From assembly GCA_001600635.1 (NCBI GenBank), contig BCKL01000023.1:251852-315851 (forward strand): a stretch of DNA of 64,000 bases, in the 5' to 3' direction. The position numbers and the translations under genes are program-made. This stretch comes from Leucosporidium creatinivorum (taxonomy: Eukaryota > Basidiomycota > Microbotryomycetes > Leucosporidiales > Leucosporidiaceae). Below the pieces are notes generated by a model. It did no database searches. It saw nothing but the letters and a program-made list of their open reading frames with translations, and was not told the origin of the DNA. The number at the start of each line of letters is the position of its first letter. Within the stretch, counting starts at the first letter, position 1. Shown here one piece after another: positions 52,717 to 64,000 of this stretch.

Positions 52717-55700
52717 TTAATTGGCTGGGAAAGGGAGGTGGGGATTAGCTCCCGTCGAGTCGGGAGGCAGGAGACGAGAACTCACTGTAGACGCTGACAG
52801 TACTGTCCGTCCAATGGAAGAAACGAAGGCTTGAGGAGCGCCGTTGGCCGCGGGAGTCGTTGGCCGAGAATTGGCGGGAGTCTGCAGAGCAGGCGTTCCG
52901 GGGGCTGTAGGCGTGGAGAAGAAGTCAGCGACGAGCTCGGAAAGATGCGGTCATGACCAAGGCTCACCACTTCGGTTGAGAGCAAGATGAGACTTGACCA
53001 GAGTACCAGCGGCGAGGGAAGCCATGAGCGAGAGCTCTCCAGCGAGAACGGCCGCGCAGATGACTCGGGCGAGGCGCTGGGCGTTCTCTCCTGGGTTGGT
53101 CGGGTGGGGACCCTTGACACCGAGAAGATTGAGCATGGCGCCTTGCGGTAGGAGAACTGCGAAGGGAAGCGGAGCGTCAGCAAGGCGTCGGGGAGAGCTG
53201 CAAGAAACGTACTCGTTCCTCCACCGACAGTGCCGACCTCGATCGAGGGCATGCTGCAGGTGATGAGAAGATCCTCGCCGCCGTTGGCTGCAGAGGGGGG
53301 AGAGTCAGCGCCAGAACCGACAAGGAAAGCACGAGGAGAACGTACTGGCTTCCATAAGAGTGATACAGTTGGCCGACTCGACGGTCTGGGCGATATCCTG
53401 ACCGGTAGCAAGGAACATGGCCTGCAGGGAGACGAAGGGTCAGCTCATGCTGTCATCAAGGCCGAAAGGCGGACGCACGGCGAGGATGTTGGCGGCATGG
53501 GCGTTGTTGCCTCCCATTGTTCCAGCCATGGCCGATCCGACGAGGTTCTTGGTGATGTTGAGCTTGACGATATCGTCGACGGTGGTCTTGAGCACGCTCT
53601 TGACGGCGTGACCGGGGATGACACCCTCGGCGACGACGCTCTTGCCGCGACCCTCGATCCAGTTGATGGCAGCGGGCTTCTTGTCGGTGCAGTAGTTGCC
53701 AGAGAGGGCTGAGATGCGCATCTCGGGGAAGTGGTCCGTCTGCATCGTGTCGAGAGCCCGCTCGGTTCCCTTGGAGATCATGTTCATGCCCATCGCATCT
53801 CCAGTCTGCGAGCAGCGAGAGGGTTAGCTATGTCGTCTCGGGAGCTGCAGTCGAGTAGAGGAGACTCACCTGAGTGGCGAAGCGAACGTAGAGAGTACGT
53901 CCAGCCATAGTCGACTTGAGGCTCTTGAGACGAGCGAAGCGACTGGTCGAGTTGAAGCTGGCCTTCATGATGTCGGAGCCCTCGACCGAGTCGATCCACC
54001 GCTTGGCGGCGGCACAGAGGGTGATGTTGGGGAAAGTAAGAGCGGGTCCACGAGTCATGGCGTCCTGAGTGACGACGGTGGTGACTCCGCCGAGGATGTT
54101 GAGCGCCTTGCATCCACGCGAGGCGGAGGCGACGAGCGCTCCCTCGACGGTGGCCATGGGAAGAGGGACGACCTCGTTGTCGATACGGAGGGGTCCGGCA
54201 ATACCGACGGGGACGGGCATGTAGCCGACGACGTTCTCGCAGCACTGGCCCATCACTCGCGAGTAGTCGAAGTGCTGGAAGGGGAGATCCGAGTCCTCGA
54301 GGTTCTTGCGAGCCGAGGCGCGGGCTGTAGGAGCGAGAGGTCAGCGAGCTGCACGAAGACGAGCGAGTCATTACAGCTCACAGATGAGAGCCCTGCGGAT
54401 GGAGACAGCCCGCTCGTAGTCCTTGAGGATCTTCTCGAGAGCGTAGGCGGCGATCTTGCCCTTCTGAACGAGCATGATGATCTCCTCGTCGTTGAGCAAG
54501 AGAGCGCCCTCTCCTCCATCGTAGATTTTGAAGCAAACCTCGAGATCACGAGGAGTCTCGGGGACCTGTCCAAGGGGAACGAGGGCGACGGTGGAAGGCG
54601 AAAGCTTGATGGTGCGCTCGGCGCCGGGCTGGGCAGAGGCCGAGGTAGGGGTCGAAGAGGCGGACGACTCGGGGAGCGAGAGCGCAGGGACGGAGGCGGT
54701 GCTGGTGGAGTCGGACTTGGTCTTGCGGGGCTTGGTGCGGATGAGGATGGGCGAAGGAGGGGGCGAGTCCTCGCTCGAGTCGTCGGCCGAGTCGGTACGA
54801 GTAGCCTTCTTGAGCGAAACCTTGACAAGTTCGGGAGCGGCCTTGTGCGCCTGCTTCTCGGCGATCTTCTCCTCGCGACGGTGCTCCCGGGTCATGGCGT
54901 GAGCGTCGCGGGCGGTCCACTCGTTCTGCAAGTCGTCCTTGAGCAGGCTGAAGCTCTGCCTGAGCCTCCTGGTAGCGGCGGCGTCGTCTCCATCCTCGAG
55001 CGCACTGCCCGTGGTCGAGGCGAGGAGGATCCTAGCAGCGGCCTCGGCGGCCGAGCCGGCTTGGAAGCCCGAGTCGGTGGACGCGATGCCCTTGAGGAGG
55101 TAGCCGTTGAGGAAGACCGAGATACCGAGGGCGATGACGATCCACTTGGAGATGATGGGATCTCCAACGAGGCGAGACCAGCGGCTCATGAAGCGCTCGA
55201 GGTTGGCGAGCGAGCCGGTGGCAGTCGAGAGGTGCTCCTCGTAGTGCTTCTGCGCGAGGTAGGCAGCAGCGGGAGCGGCCGAAGGAGCGGTAGGGTCGAT
55301 GGCGTGGTACTGGAGAGCCGGGGCGATGTGGACGAGCATCTCGGTGTTGCGGTCGTGCGCCGAGACGAGCTGGGCCAGAGCGGTCGAGTAGAGGGGCAGG
55401 GTGGTGTCGACGAAGGGGGCGTGGGGAGTCGAAGGAGCGTGCTCGCGACTGCGACCGAGAGCCGTCTCGCGGGTGAGGGTGGTGACGAGATTGAGGGCGT
55501 GGAGGGTGAGGAAGGCGGCGATCTGGGGAGAAGCAAGTCAGCTACGGTCCTCGTGTGCGCGCTGAAGTACACCTCACGAGCAGAACCTTGAGCCTAGCGG
55601 TAGGGCTATCGCTCTTGGCCTTCTGTCCCGGAGCCGTTCCAGTGACGAGCTTGACGATCTTCTCGCGGAGGGTCAGCTTTGGCTCCTCCTCGTCGTCCTC

Positions 55701-57982
55701 GGATCCAGAGCCAGTCTCGGCATCGTCGGGGAGGGGAGTAGGGTCATCGAGAAGACGAGCGAGGTCGGCCGAAGAGTCGGTGCGCTGGAGGTGACGGATG
55801 ACCTTGATGCGGTGGATCTGTAGGGGCGAGAAGGGTCAGCGATGGCGCCCTGGCTCGAGCAAGCTGGAGACCTCACCTCGACCATGATGGTAAGGACAGC
55901 GACATAGAATCCCATCAACATGAGGCAGTCGAACACGAGGATAAGGGCAGCGAGGTGGCAGAACTCCTTGAGTCCGGCCACTCCACTCATGGCCCCCACG
56001 ACGAGGACGGCAACTTCAATGGCGTAGTCGCGAACGATGGGCACACCTGTCTTGGCGACGGCCTGGAGGATGATCTCGCGACTGGGCACGGGAGGGGCGA
56101 AGCGAAGGCCGAACCTCGAAGCTCCGGGGAAGGGCGCTCCACCACCGTTGGAGAACGAGGGACGCTCGGAAGGAGGGGAGAGTCCATCACGCGAGGGAGT
56201 GAGGGTTCCGCGCGATCCAGCCGAGTAAGCGCCGGAGGGTCCAATCGAGGGGTTGCTGAAGACGGCGCGGGTGAGGACGAAGGGCTTCTCGAATCCGACG
56301 GTAATGACGAGGAAGGGGAGGGCCTCGCCGAGGAGGACGGGGTTGACGGTGATCTCGAGGTACCAGGCGGTGAGGAGGGCGAAGAGGAAGGCAAGGCAGC
56401 TCGAGACGAGGGCCGAGGAGGCGAGCCACATGCCTGACGAGCGCGACTGAGGGCGCAGTGAGAGGGAGAGACGACGCATGTTGAGGAAGAGGGAGACGAA
56501 GGTCGAGTGCATGAGGAGGTAGGCGATGAGCATGACGAAGATGTCGGCCGAGTCGGCTTTCTGGATATCGGCGGAAAGTAAAGGTCAGCGCTGCTCGTCT
56601 TCTACGCCTCCCTAGATCGTCACACCCACCTTGGCGAGTCCATAGAACCTCATCACGAAAGCGCGAGCAGCGAACAGCATCCACTTGACGCTCTTCATGT
56701 CCTCCAAGCTCCTCTCGAACTCCCAATCCCCAAGCTCCTCCTCGCCATCGTCCTGGTCCTCAGCACTAGCGCGCGAGAAGAAGGAAGCGTAGTTCCTCGT
56801 TCCCCTCCTCCTCCTGGGGAGCGCCTTGAGCTCCAAAGTCTCGCTCTTGAGCGCCGGGAGGGTCGAAAATGCCGAGCCGAACGCCTTGGCCGATTCGGGG
56901 GAGGTGAAGGCGAAGCTGCGGGCCGTGCGGTTGAGAGTGGGCTGCGTCTCTACGGCCCAGCAGGTAGGGGATCCAGCGACCTTGTAGCACTCGACGCCAG
57001 GGGCGGCGAGAGCGGCTTGAGTGCCGGCAGTGACGGTCTTCTTGAGCTCGAGGGTGCGGGCGAGGGCGAGGTTGCTAGGTACTTCGACTACGAGCTGCTT
57101 GAGCCAGAGCTCGATGGGCGCGGAGGTGGTATCATCGGTGGTGAGGGCGGTAGGGACGGTGGACCAGAGACCGGTTGACGGGGTGTAGGCGACCGAAGGG
57201 TACCGAGGCGAGGACAGGGAGGATGATGGTGAATCGTCGTAAAGTAGGAAGTCCGATGTGCGAACGACCTGTTAATGCAGTGGGGTTATTAGCGAGGGTT
57301 CAGGAGGTGGAGGTGTGCTGGTAGACGCCGAGGTGGAAGGTGAGGTCTGTCGGAGCTCTTGAAAGATGCACAGAGTGACTCCTCTGTAACCTGCGCTGCA
57401 GTCGAGCACCTGTATCCTCACAGCAGCTACTACGATCCACGCGAGCAGCCCAACGCGCGGGGCCATGCGGCTCGCGCCCTCGGCTCATCAGCTACATCCC
57501 CGAGCATCGCAGCCTCCGGAGTGTATCCTGATCGCTCCCAAGCTCGAGATCCACACAATATCGTACGCGCCAGCCACCCTCGTAGCGCTAGAAGCTGGGG
57601 AAAAAATCCCGGCTTAATTCGGCGAGGCGGGAGGACGGTGCCATGGCACTCGAGCTGGGTGAAGCACCATGATGCGGCAGCTGTCGAGCCGAGCTCTGTG
57701 CCGCCCTGCACCTCTGTAATCTCGGAACACGCTCCTTCACGCCTCCCATTCGATTTCCCATCTCGTCGCGTCCTGAGCTCGTTCCGCGCTGTTCATGCAC
57801 CTGCAGTCTGATAGCGGCAGGAGGAAATGAGAGCGTACCTTTAGTAGTTGAAAGTAGACGAGCGTAACAGCGCAAAAGACTGTAACGATGAGCTCGATAG
57901 GGTAGGATGCTCCCAGCCTGGCGAGACGGAGCACGAGAGGCCGGAGCGAGGAGAAGGAGGAAGGCGAGGTTGCAAAGACCAT
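52717..57982 (-). CDS. HMG1: HMG-CoA reductase with sterol-sensing domain
   Basis: ER membrane enzyme making mevalonate, the committed step of sterol and isoprenoid (including carotenoid) synthesis. First exon [20 protein letters not shown] with TM1 [20 protein letters not shown]; after an unusually long intron (57269-57838, 570 nt) the luminal part [16 protein letters not shown] follows. Sterol-sensing segments include [13 protein letters not shown] and [20 protein letters not shown]. Catalytic domain: [34 protein letters not shown] (Glu), [12 protein letters not shown] (Asp), [17 protein letters not shown] (Lys), [29 protein letters not shown], and [11 protein letters not shown] (His). All four catalytic residues are present. 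The C-terminal extension [18 protein letters not shown] ends at stop 52717-52719 unless one more intron is removed. About 11 exons, roughly 1,350 residues. Confidence 0.95.
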
Positions 57983-59808
57983 TGTTGCGGTGGTCTGTAG
58001 AGAGCTACAGCGAGCTTTTGAAAGCTGGCCGAGCTGTTGAGGCGTGTGAAGCGGGGGGGGCGAGAGAAACGAGGTGGGTCGACGCGCTTGGGAGAGGGCA
58101 GGAGTTGAGTCCTGTAGGCTGGTAGGAAAGTGACGCCTCTTGCTTGGGTGTGCTCCTCCTGTTCTTGTCCTGTACAAGAGCGAGCGCTGTAAGACGAGAG
58201 GTGGCGACGAGCTCTGGCAAGGGCTGAAGCGCCGAAAGGGAGAGAGCATCGAAGAGGCCCCGGCGCAGGATCCTTTGTTCCCTATCTTTCCAAAGCCCTC
58301 GGTCTTCACTTAAAGAGTCAGCCGACTGGGATCCGAGAATGATGTGGCATACTACCCTGCTGACCTACAGGTGCGAGAGTCGACCCAGCTTTCCCCCTTT
58401 AGAGCACCGCTCGCTCGCCTGACCTTTCTCGCTCGACCCACTCTTTCGCCGAGGTCGGATGGCCTTTCGCCGAGGTCGGATGGCGAGCGATGTGGACTCG
58501 GTCAGAGTCTCTTACGTGCAGCGCAACCTGCTTTGCTGCCCTCAGTGCTCCTGCACCCCAGCGCGCTGCCTGTTTCGCAATTCCAATACCGCCGGCGGCT
58601 CGAGCTTCGGCGCAGGACTGACGATGGCCACCGAGAGGCAGAGCTGCGCTGATGCTTCAAGGAGCGGTGTCGCAAAAGGCAATTTAACTACAGATCAAGT
58701 TGCACTCGCGCTCGCAGGTCAGCTGCTTGTGAGAAGGCGACGGGATAGGGTCACAGAGCGAAGCGAGCACAGCGGAACGAGCAGGGACGTTATACAGGGA
58801 GGCGATGGGACTCAAATTGAAACGCAAAGTAAAGAAGGGCCAGACCCTCAGATTCCCAGCAGGTCTCCAAACGCCACCGCTCGGCGCGGCCGCTTCGGAC
58901 TTGGCCTCGAGGGTGCGCTGAGGCTCAGCAGACAGCATCTGATTAGCTGAACATGAGCAGTTTCTTATTTCCTACTTCTGCTCCCACCTACACCACTCCC
59001 GGTATCGCTCGGGTCATTGCAGCGGAACTCGACCTCCGACCGTACCGAGCCAGTTCGGTCACGGCAGGCGAGAACTCGGCTCATCCAATGCACGGTCTTA
59101 GCGCGTCAAATTGGGCAGGGTGATAGCTTCAGCATAATAAACGCTCTCCCGACTGTGCCTGCATCTGTATGAGCTACAGCAGCTCGGCCAGACAAGCCGG
59201 CGGCGCCGCTATCTAGGATCGGTTCGCCGTTCTCCAGCTCATTACCACCACTTCCTTTCAAGTCGGGGTAAAGCGGATGCTCTCGAGAGGTACTTTGACT
59301 ACAACTCTGCCAGCCAAGTCATCCCAGGAAGAGTTGAGGGGGGCGTGCCAGTGAGTGCAAAAGGACAGCACCTCTTTGAGCGTCCATTGTCGCGCAGGGT
59401 GATGCTGCTCGCTCCTCTTGTAGGGCGTTTGGTGAGCCGGCAGCTCGCAGAGAGGGTCTCAAGATATGCAGCTATCGAATGCGGCCGTTTTCGTTGACTA
59501 AGATGCAGTATAGCCATCGCCGAAGCGCGAAACGACCCCATGAGCTCAAAGCTCGGCTCTTGAAAGTCAGAGAATGAGACGGGCGAAAGCTCCAGGCGCG
59601 ACGAAGCTGGGATTGGTCACGTCTCATATGCCTCGACTTAGGGCGTACAGGCAACAAAGCTCAAGAATGGCCGGCAGGGAGAGCTTGAAAATATCTCGTA
59701 CCCTCGCTCGCCTCGCGACCTCAAGTCATCCCAGATCCCCCAAACGTCTCTTTCCTTCCTACACTTCACTGCTCCTCTCACCCTCCGTACTCCTCACAAA
59801 CCGTTCAG
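57983..59808. other. longest gene-free stretch of the window, with a small tandem repeat
   Basis: 1,826 bases between HMG-CoA reductase and histone H3 (divergent). At about 58447-58486 a 21-bp unit (TTTCGCCGAGGTCGGATGGC plus one base) is repeated twice. A 163-codon frame at 58459-58950 has no family features and starts inside the repeat, so I do not call it a gene. C/T-rich sequence precedes the H3 ATG. Otherwise nothing is recognised. Confidence 0.5.
58447..58486. repeat. 21-bp direct tandem repeat, two units
   Basis: Two adjacent copies of TTTCGCCGAGGTCGGATGGC, identical except at the edges. The core TTTCGCCGAGGTCGG also occurs near 51365. It lies in the intergenic region between HMG-CoA reductase and histone H3. 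Confidence 0.7.
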
Positions 59809-60738
<930 letters not shown>

Positions 60739-61590
60739 ATGCTGCCGCCTTTGATGGACACTTGCTTGACGATGATGACGATGATGCCTGTTTCGCCTTT
60801 CCTACCCGCCCGACCTCCATAGCTGTGCTGTACCTTCCCCTCTCCCCCTCCCTTTTCACTACCACTCTTTGAACCCCCCACGCTTGTCGTTCACCTCACC
60901 TTCTGCTCGATCGTCGAGGGAGCCTAGCAATTGATTTGTTTTGCCATACACCTCCACCGTGAGAGCGAGCAAGCGAAGGCGAGAGCAATCGAGAACAGCA
61001 AAGCGAAAAGTGCTAATGAGCCGAGGCAGGCATTGCCGAGAAGCCGTCGAGGTCAAGGGAACGAAGCTGTACCCAAGCATGTGAGGTCGTGAAGTGAGCG
61101 AGGCTGCGTTCTACTACAGCTGTGGCCTAGCAGCTCGCTTGAGACGCTTGTCTTTCCAGCAGCGAGCGCTGCTTGACGAAAGCCGAAACCGAGCAGAGCT
61201 TCTCCGCATCGAAGGCTCGGCTGCTGTGGAGTGGGCGATGAGACTTTGTTGAGAGGTATGAAGTCACCGATACACCGGTACAACACCCTGCGGCGTGCTC
61301 CTGCTATGTCTAACGAGCCAACGAAGCTGAAGCTGACCTTCGGCGCTGGCCTTAGCACTGCTCTCATTGGGGCGTTGCTCCCGACATCCCACGGCGCGAG
61401 TACTGCGTCTGAGCTAAAGACTCTCTGCTCGGTGGCGCCATCCGGCAGAGCTTTCGAGCGAACGAAGCTGGTCGAAGGCGAAAGGCCACAGCCGAGATTC
61501 AAGCACAAAACGAGTTGAGAGTTGCAAAGGAGGGTATGAGGCTGTACAAAATCGACACTAGCAAGCACAACAGTAGAGATGGACGGGTCC
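60739..61590. other. intergenic between convergent H3 and DUF3602 B
   Basis: 852 bases of shared 3' sequence, long for convergent genes here. Long frames on the minus strand (about 61053-61676) show no family features. No RNA gene is recognised. Confidence 0.4.
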
Positions 61591-62531
61591 TTAGCGAGTC
61601 TTGGAGGCGCCACGGATGTTGCCGGCTCCGCCTGCGAAGGGAGATGACGAGGGATCAGCTTCGGCTCGGCGGTCACAAGCTAGACAGCGGGAAGCTCACC
61701 TCGTCCAGTCGAGTACGTTCGGTTGTTCTCTGCATTCTTGAGATGCGCCTCGAGGACCTGCCGCTCCCTCTCGAGCTCGGTCAAGACCTGCACCCTCTCC
61801 TGCTCCTCCTGCACCGTCGGCACCCTTCCCAAATCCAGCTCCCTCCCCCTACTCGAGCTCCTGATGTTGCCCCTCCCTCCCCTCCCACTACCGACCATCT
61901 CATCCCTCCCCGTTCGTTCCCTACTCTCACTTCGCTCGCGTTCCACCTCCTCCCTAGCAGCTTTCATCACCTCCTCGGGCTCCTCCCCATCCGCTTCGCC
62001 GGCTTCTTCCACTCCTTTCATGTTGCCTGCTCCGCCGCGACCGGTGGAGAGGACAGCGCGACCCCGTGAAGTCGAGCGAGTGGTCGTTGCGTGCAGAGTT
62101 GCGCCGTCGGTGAGGGAAGGGATGGTCGTCAAGCCGGTGCGGCCGCGCGGTTCGTCGGTGAAGTTGGCTGTTCATGCGATCCGAATCAGATCAGCTACCT
62201 ACCCCACGCAGAACGAGAAAGAAGACGTACTGTCGACGGACTCTCTCCTTCCCCTCGAGCCAGCGCGGTATGAGTCTCCGCCCGAGCTACTGCGTTCCCT
62301 ACTAGCGCTCATAGCCCTCTTGACCTTGTCCATGATTCCTCCCACTCCTCTCGACAGGCTCGCCCTCCTCGTTGTGCTGGGCGAGCGCGAATCCGTCCTC
62401 GCGTCGCTGTACTGAGCCGCCTGAGCAGCGGGGAAAGGCGTAGGGACTGCTGATTGAGAGGGGTCGTTCGAGAGCTTGTCGCCCATGTATTGAGCTCGCT
62501 CGGCGGAGCGGCCGCGCTCGAGTGTCGCCAT
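61591..62531 (-). CDS. DUF3602-type protein with GRGGAGN repeats (B)
   Basis: Start MATLERGRSAERAQYMGDKL (62531). Three exons: the first holds SRGVGGIMDKVKRAMSASRE and a Ser/Arg-rich part, the second begins near NFTDEPRGRTGLTTIPSLTD and contains STGRGGAGNMKG and GSGRGGRGNIRSSSRGREL plus a charged, probably coiled stretch (VQVLTELERERQVLEAHLKN), and the last joins within the third repeat to read YSTGRGGAGNIRGASKTR; stop 61591-61593. Same family as the protein at 51.7 kb, with more charged helix and no obvious membrane or enzyme features. Function unknown. It is divergent from the bZIP relic at the right end. Confidence 0.83.
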
Positions 62532-62889
62532 GTTGGTGTGAAGGAGTTGAGAAGGAGGAGCGAAAGAGGCTGCTGGGCTGTGGGGCGGAAAGAGGCGGGG
62601 TCAGCTCAGGCTGATCAGGAGGGGTGTAGGTTGGTACAAAACCTACCGTTGTAACTGTATAAGCGTAGTGCTGCTGTGCGAAGAGCGGCGAGGTGGATGG
62701 GAGAAGCAAAACCGGCGGATCACGAGCTCTGCTCGGGGCAAGGCCTTCGTCGTCAGGTGATGCCTTGGCGGAGGGTCGTGACTTCTTGTAGAGAGCTACA
62801 GAGGCAAGAAATGGTGCATTAGTGATGCAGAGTAGATTCTCAGGGTGCAAAGCGATCAAAAATTTGCGCCGAGCGGATAGGAGCCCTCT
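62532..62889. other. upstream region of DUF3602 B
   Basis: 358 bases before the first clear similarity to the bZIP 3 gene. Promoter of the minus-strand DUF3602 gene; no coding region is supported. Confidence 0.4.
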
Positions 62890-63112
62890 CAAGGCTCGCC
62901 CGGCAACTCTCCCTGAAGCTCTTTTCTGAAATCGAGCCCTAGGCTGTGGAAAATTGGTGTGCGTCCCAATTCGCTCCGGCCAACGTCTTCAGAGCTTCGC
63001 AGCACTTTGGGGCGCGAAGAGAACCCCTTCTCGGTCCTCTCGACTTTCGGCGCACTCAGCGCCGGCCGCTTTCACTCGATTTCAGCTTTCAGCAGCACGT
63101 CTATTGCATCTT
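62890..63112 (+). pseudogene. decayed fragment of the third bZIP gene (second exon start)
   Basis: By eye the sequence follows bZIP 3 bases about 43187-43390: GGCAACTCTCCCTG, then TGTGCGTCCCAATTCGCTCC against GTGCGTTCCAACTCGCTGCC, CTTCAGAGCTTCGCAGCA against CTTCAGAGCTTCGTAGCA, and the shared word GAGAACCCCTTCTCGG. The frame still reads VRPNSLRPTSSELRSTLGRE, NPFSVLSTFGALSAG, so the NPF motif survives, but an early segment has diverged and the frame closes at 63121 with no basic region or zipper. It is a partial gene copy or relic. It ends about 25 bases before the stop codon of the inverted membrane-protein copy. Confidence 0.7.
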
Positions 63113-63136
63113 ATGTCACCTGACTGCCCTTGAGGC

Positions 63137-64000
63137 CTACCCCAGCATCCTCCTGCTTTCCTCATCGCTCTCTGCTCTCCCTCGGCGATCCCATCCCTGC
63201 TCCTCGCTCCCACTCCAATCAGTCTCACTCTCCGTCTCGACTGCTTGTCTCCTTCTCCTACCCTTCCTCAGACTCTTCTGCTCCAGTGGTGGAGCAGACG
63301 CTGGCGCAGTCTGCACTGTCTTCCGGTTCCGACTGGCGAAGAAGCAAGCGGCAACGAGACCGAGGGCGAGAAGCGCTAGGCCTCCGCCGACCAGGTACAG
63401 CTGGTTGGTAGTGAGACCTAAAGCGGATGACACAGCGTTTCCTGAGGTGGAGGTAGGTGCTGCCGAGGTGGTGGCTGCTTCCTGAGCGAACGAGGCGGGA
63501 GTTGAAGAAGGGGAGCTCGGCGCCAACGAGGAGGAAGCTGAGGACGAGGAAGACGTGGTCGAGATGGGTGAGGAGGTGCGCGTAGGAGAAGATGTTGTAG
63601 CTTCATCGCTTTCTGCAGTCGTAGTGGTGTCATCGGATCCAGATCCGTCGGAGAAGGTGATGGGATCGAAGGTGATGGTCGGATCGGACCTTGTCCTGTG
63701 CGCAGAGGTGTCTGAGCTTTGCACAGGTGCGAGAGAAAAGCAAGATCTTACTTAGTATCAATATGTACCTTATTGCTCGTCGTGTAGACAAGGTCTGCAG
63801 GTGCAAAGCCGTCAGCTTCGTTCGCCGAGGGAGCGCCCTTGAAGCTCACCGGTGATCAGCAGCCTTCCGACGTTAATCGAGCCAGCAGCAGGGTTTGTGA
63901 CCCGTAATGTGTGCTCCATAGCCCCGTCCAGGACGTTCCATTGGCATCTATGTCGAAGCGGGAAGTCAGCGCCGATCGACTGTCAACGACGAGGCGAAAC
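63137..64000 (-). CDS. single-pass membrane protein, copy B (inverted, runs off the window)
   Basis: The 3' part of a second copy of the 46.5-kb gene, in opposite orientation. Exons and introns from 64000 back to about 63217 look identical to 47057-47841 wherever I compared them (CQWNVLDGAMEHTLRVTN exon, GRLLITDLVYTT exon, the S/T stalk and the LYLVGGGLALLALGLVAACF helix). In the last 80 nt of coding sequence about nine differences appear (DSSGSEE becomes DWSGSEE; AEGGEETRR becomes AESDEESRR), and similarity ends at the stop codon. The frame is intact to the window edge. It could be a real paralogue, an allele-like duplication or an assembly effect. Confidence 0.8.

Noticed and set aside
54272-55591. 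439-codon plus-strand frame opposite HMG-CoA reductase
   Set aside because: It mirrors the coding frame of the reductase linker and catalytic start; low-complexity E/G/R text with no family signature.
58459-58950. 163-codon open frame between HMG-CoA reductase and H3
   Set aside because: It starts within a tandem repeat, shows no domain or intron pattern, and has no flanking promoter-like features.
61053-61676. 207-codon minus-strand frame beyond DUF3602 B
   Set aside because: It overlaps the end of the DUF3602 gene in another frame and has no recognisable features.

Overview
The window is nuclear DNA from a basidiomycete fungus. It is GC-rich and gene-dense, and nearly every gene is broken by many short introns (about 50-90 nt) with GTGAGT-type donors, a CTGAC branch site and a CTACAG/CAG acceptor. 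The gene content (phytochromes, aquaglyceroporin, Zn2Cys6 and ATF/CREB-type bZIP factors, HMG-CoA reductase, DUF3602 proteins) and the style of sequence suggest a red-yeast or smut-like Pucciniomycotina (Microbotryomycetes), but that placement is inference. I model 24 complete or nearly complete protein genes, two genes cut by the window ends and one gene relic. I see no rRNA, convincing tRNA, CRISPR array, transposon or virus-like element. Exon coordinates were worked out by eye, so each gene is given as its start-to-stop span including introns.

Left part (1-15 kb): the 3' end of an unidentified gene, a MYND-SET methyltransferase, S-formylglutathione hydrolase, a membrane-anchored double-psi beta-barrel protein, PEX11, a metallothionein, a GFA/CENP-V-type protein, the peroxisomal import receptor PEX5 and a copper amine oxidase. 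Several fit one pathway: peroxisomal amine oxidation yields an aldehyde (formaldehyde if the substrate is methylamine) and H2O2, and formaldehyde is cleared through glutathione by S-formylglutathione hydrolase; PEX5 and PEX11 build the organelle. Three short divergent promoters lie among these genes.

Middle (15-40 kb): a secreted GDSL esterase, an ATF/CREB-like bZIP gene, a long-tailed aquaglyceroporin, then two tandem phytochrome hybrid histidine kinases on the minus strand. The downstream phytochrome lacks the expected AG splice acceptor exactly at the codon of the chromophore-pocket Asp. The upstream phytochrome is head-to-head with a Zn2Cys6 factor, followed by a KHDC4-like KH protein.

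Right part (40-64 kb): two neighbouring bZIP genes related to the first, a low-quality (N-containing) stretch across an unidentified helical protein gene and the start of a single-pass membrane protein gene, an HSPA12-like Hsp70, a DUF3602 protein, HMG-CoA reductase, histone H3 and a second DUF3602 protein. The right end carries a decayed piece of the third bZIP gene next to a nearly identical, inverted second copy of the membrane protein gene, which runs off the window. The strongest leads are the phytochrome splice lesion, the peroxisome/aldehyde cluster, and the inverted duplication with its sharp identity boundary.
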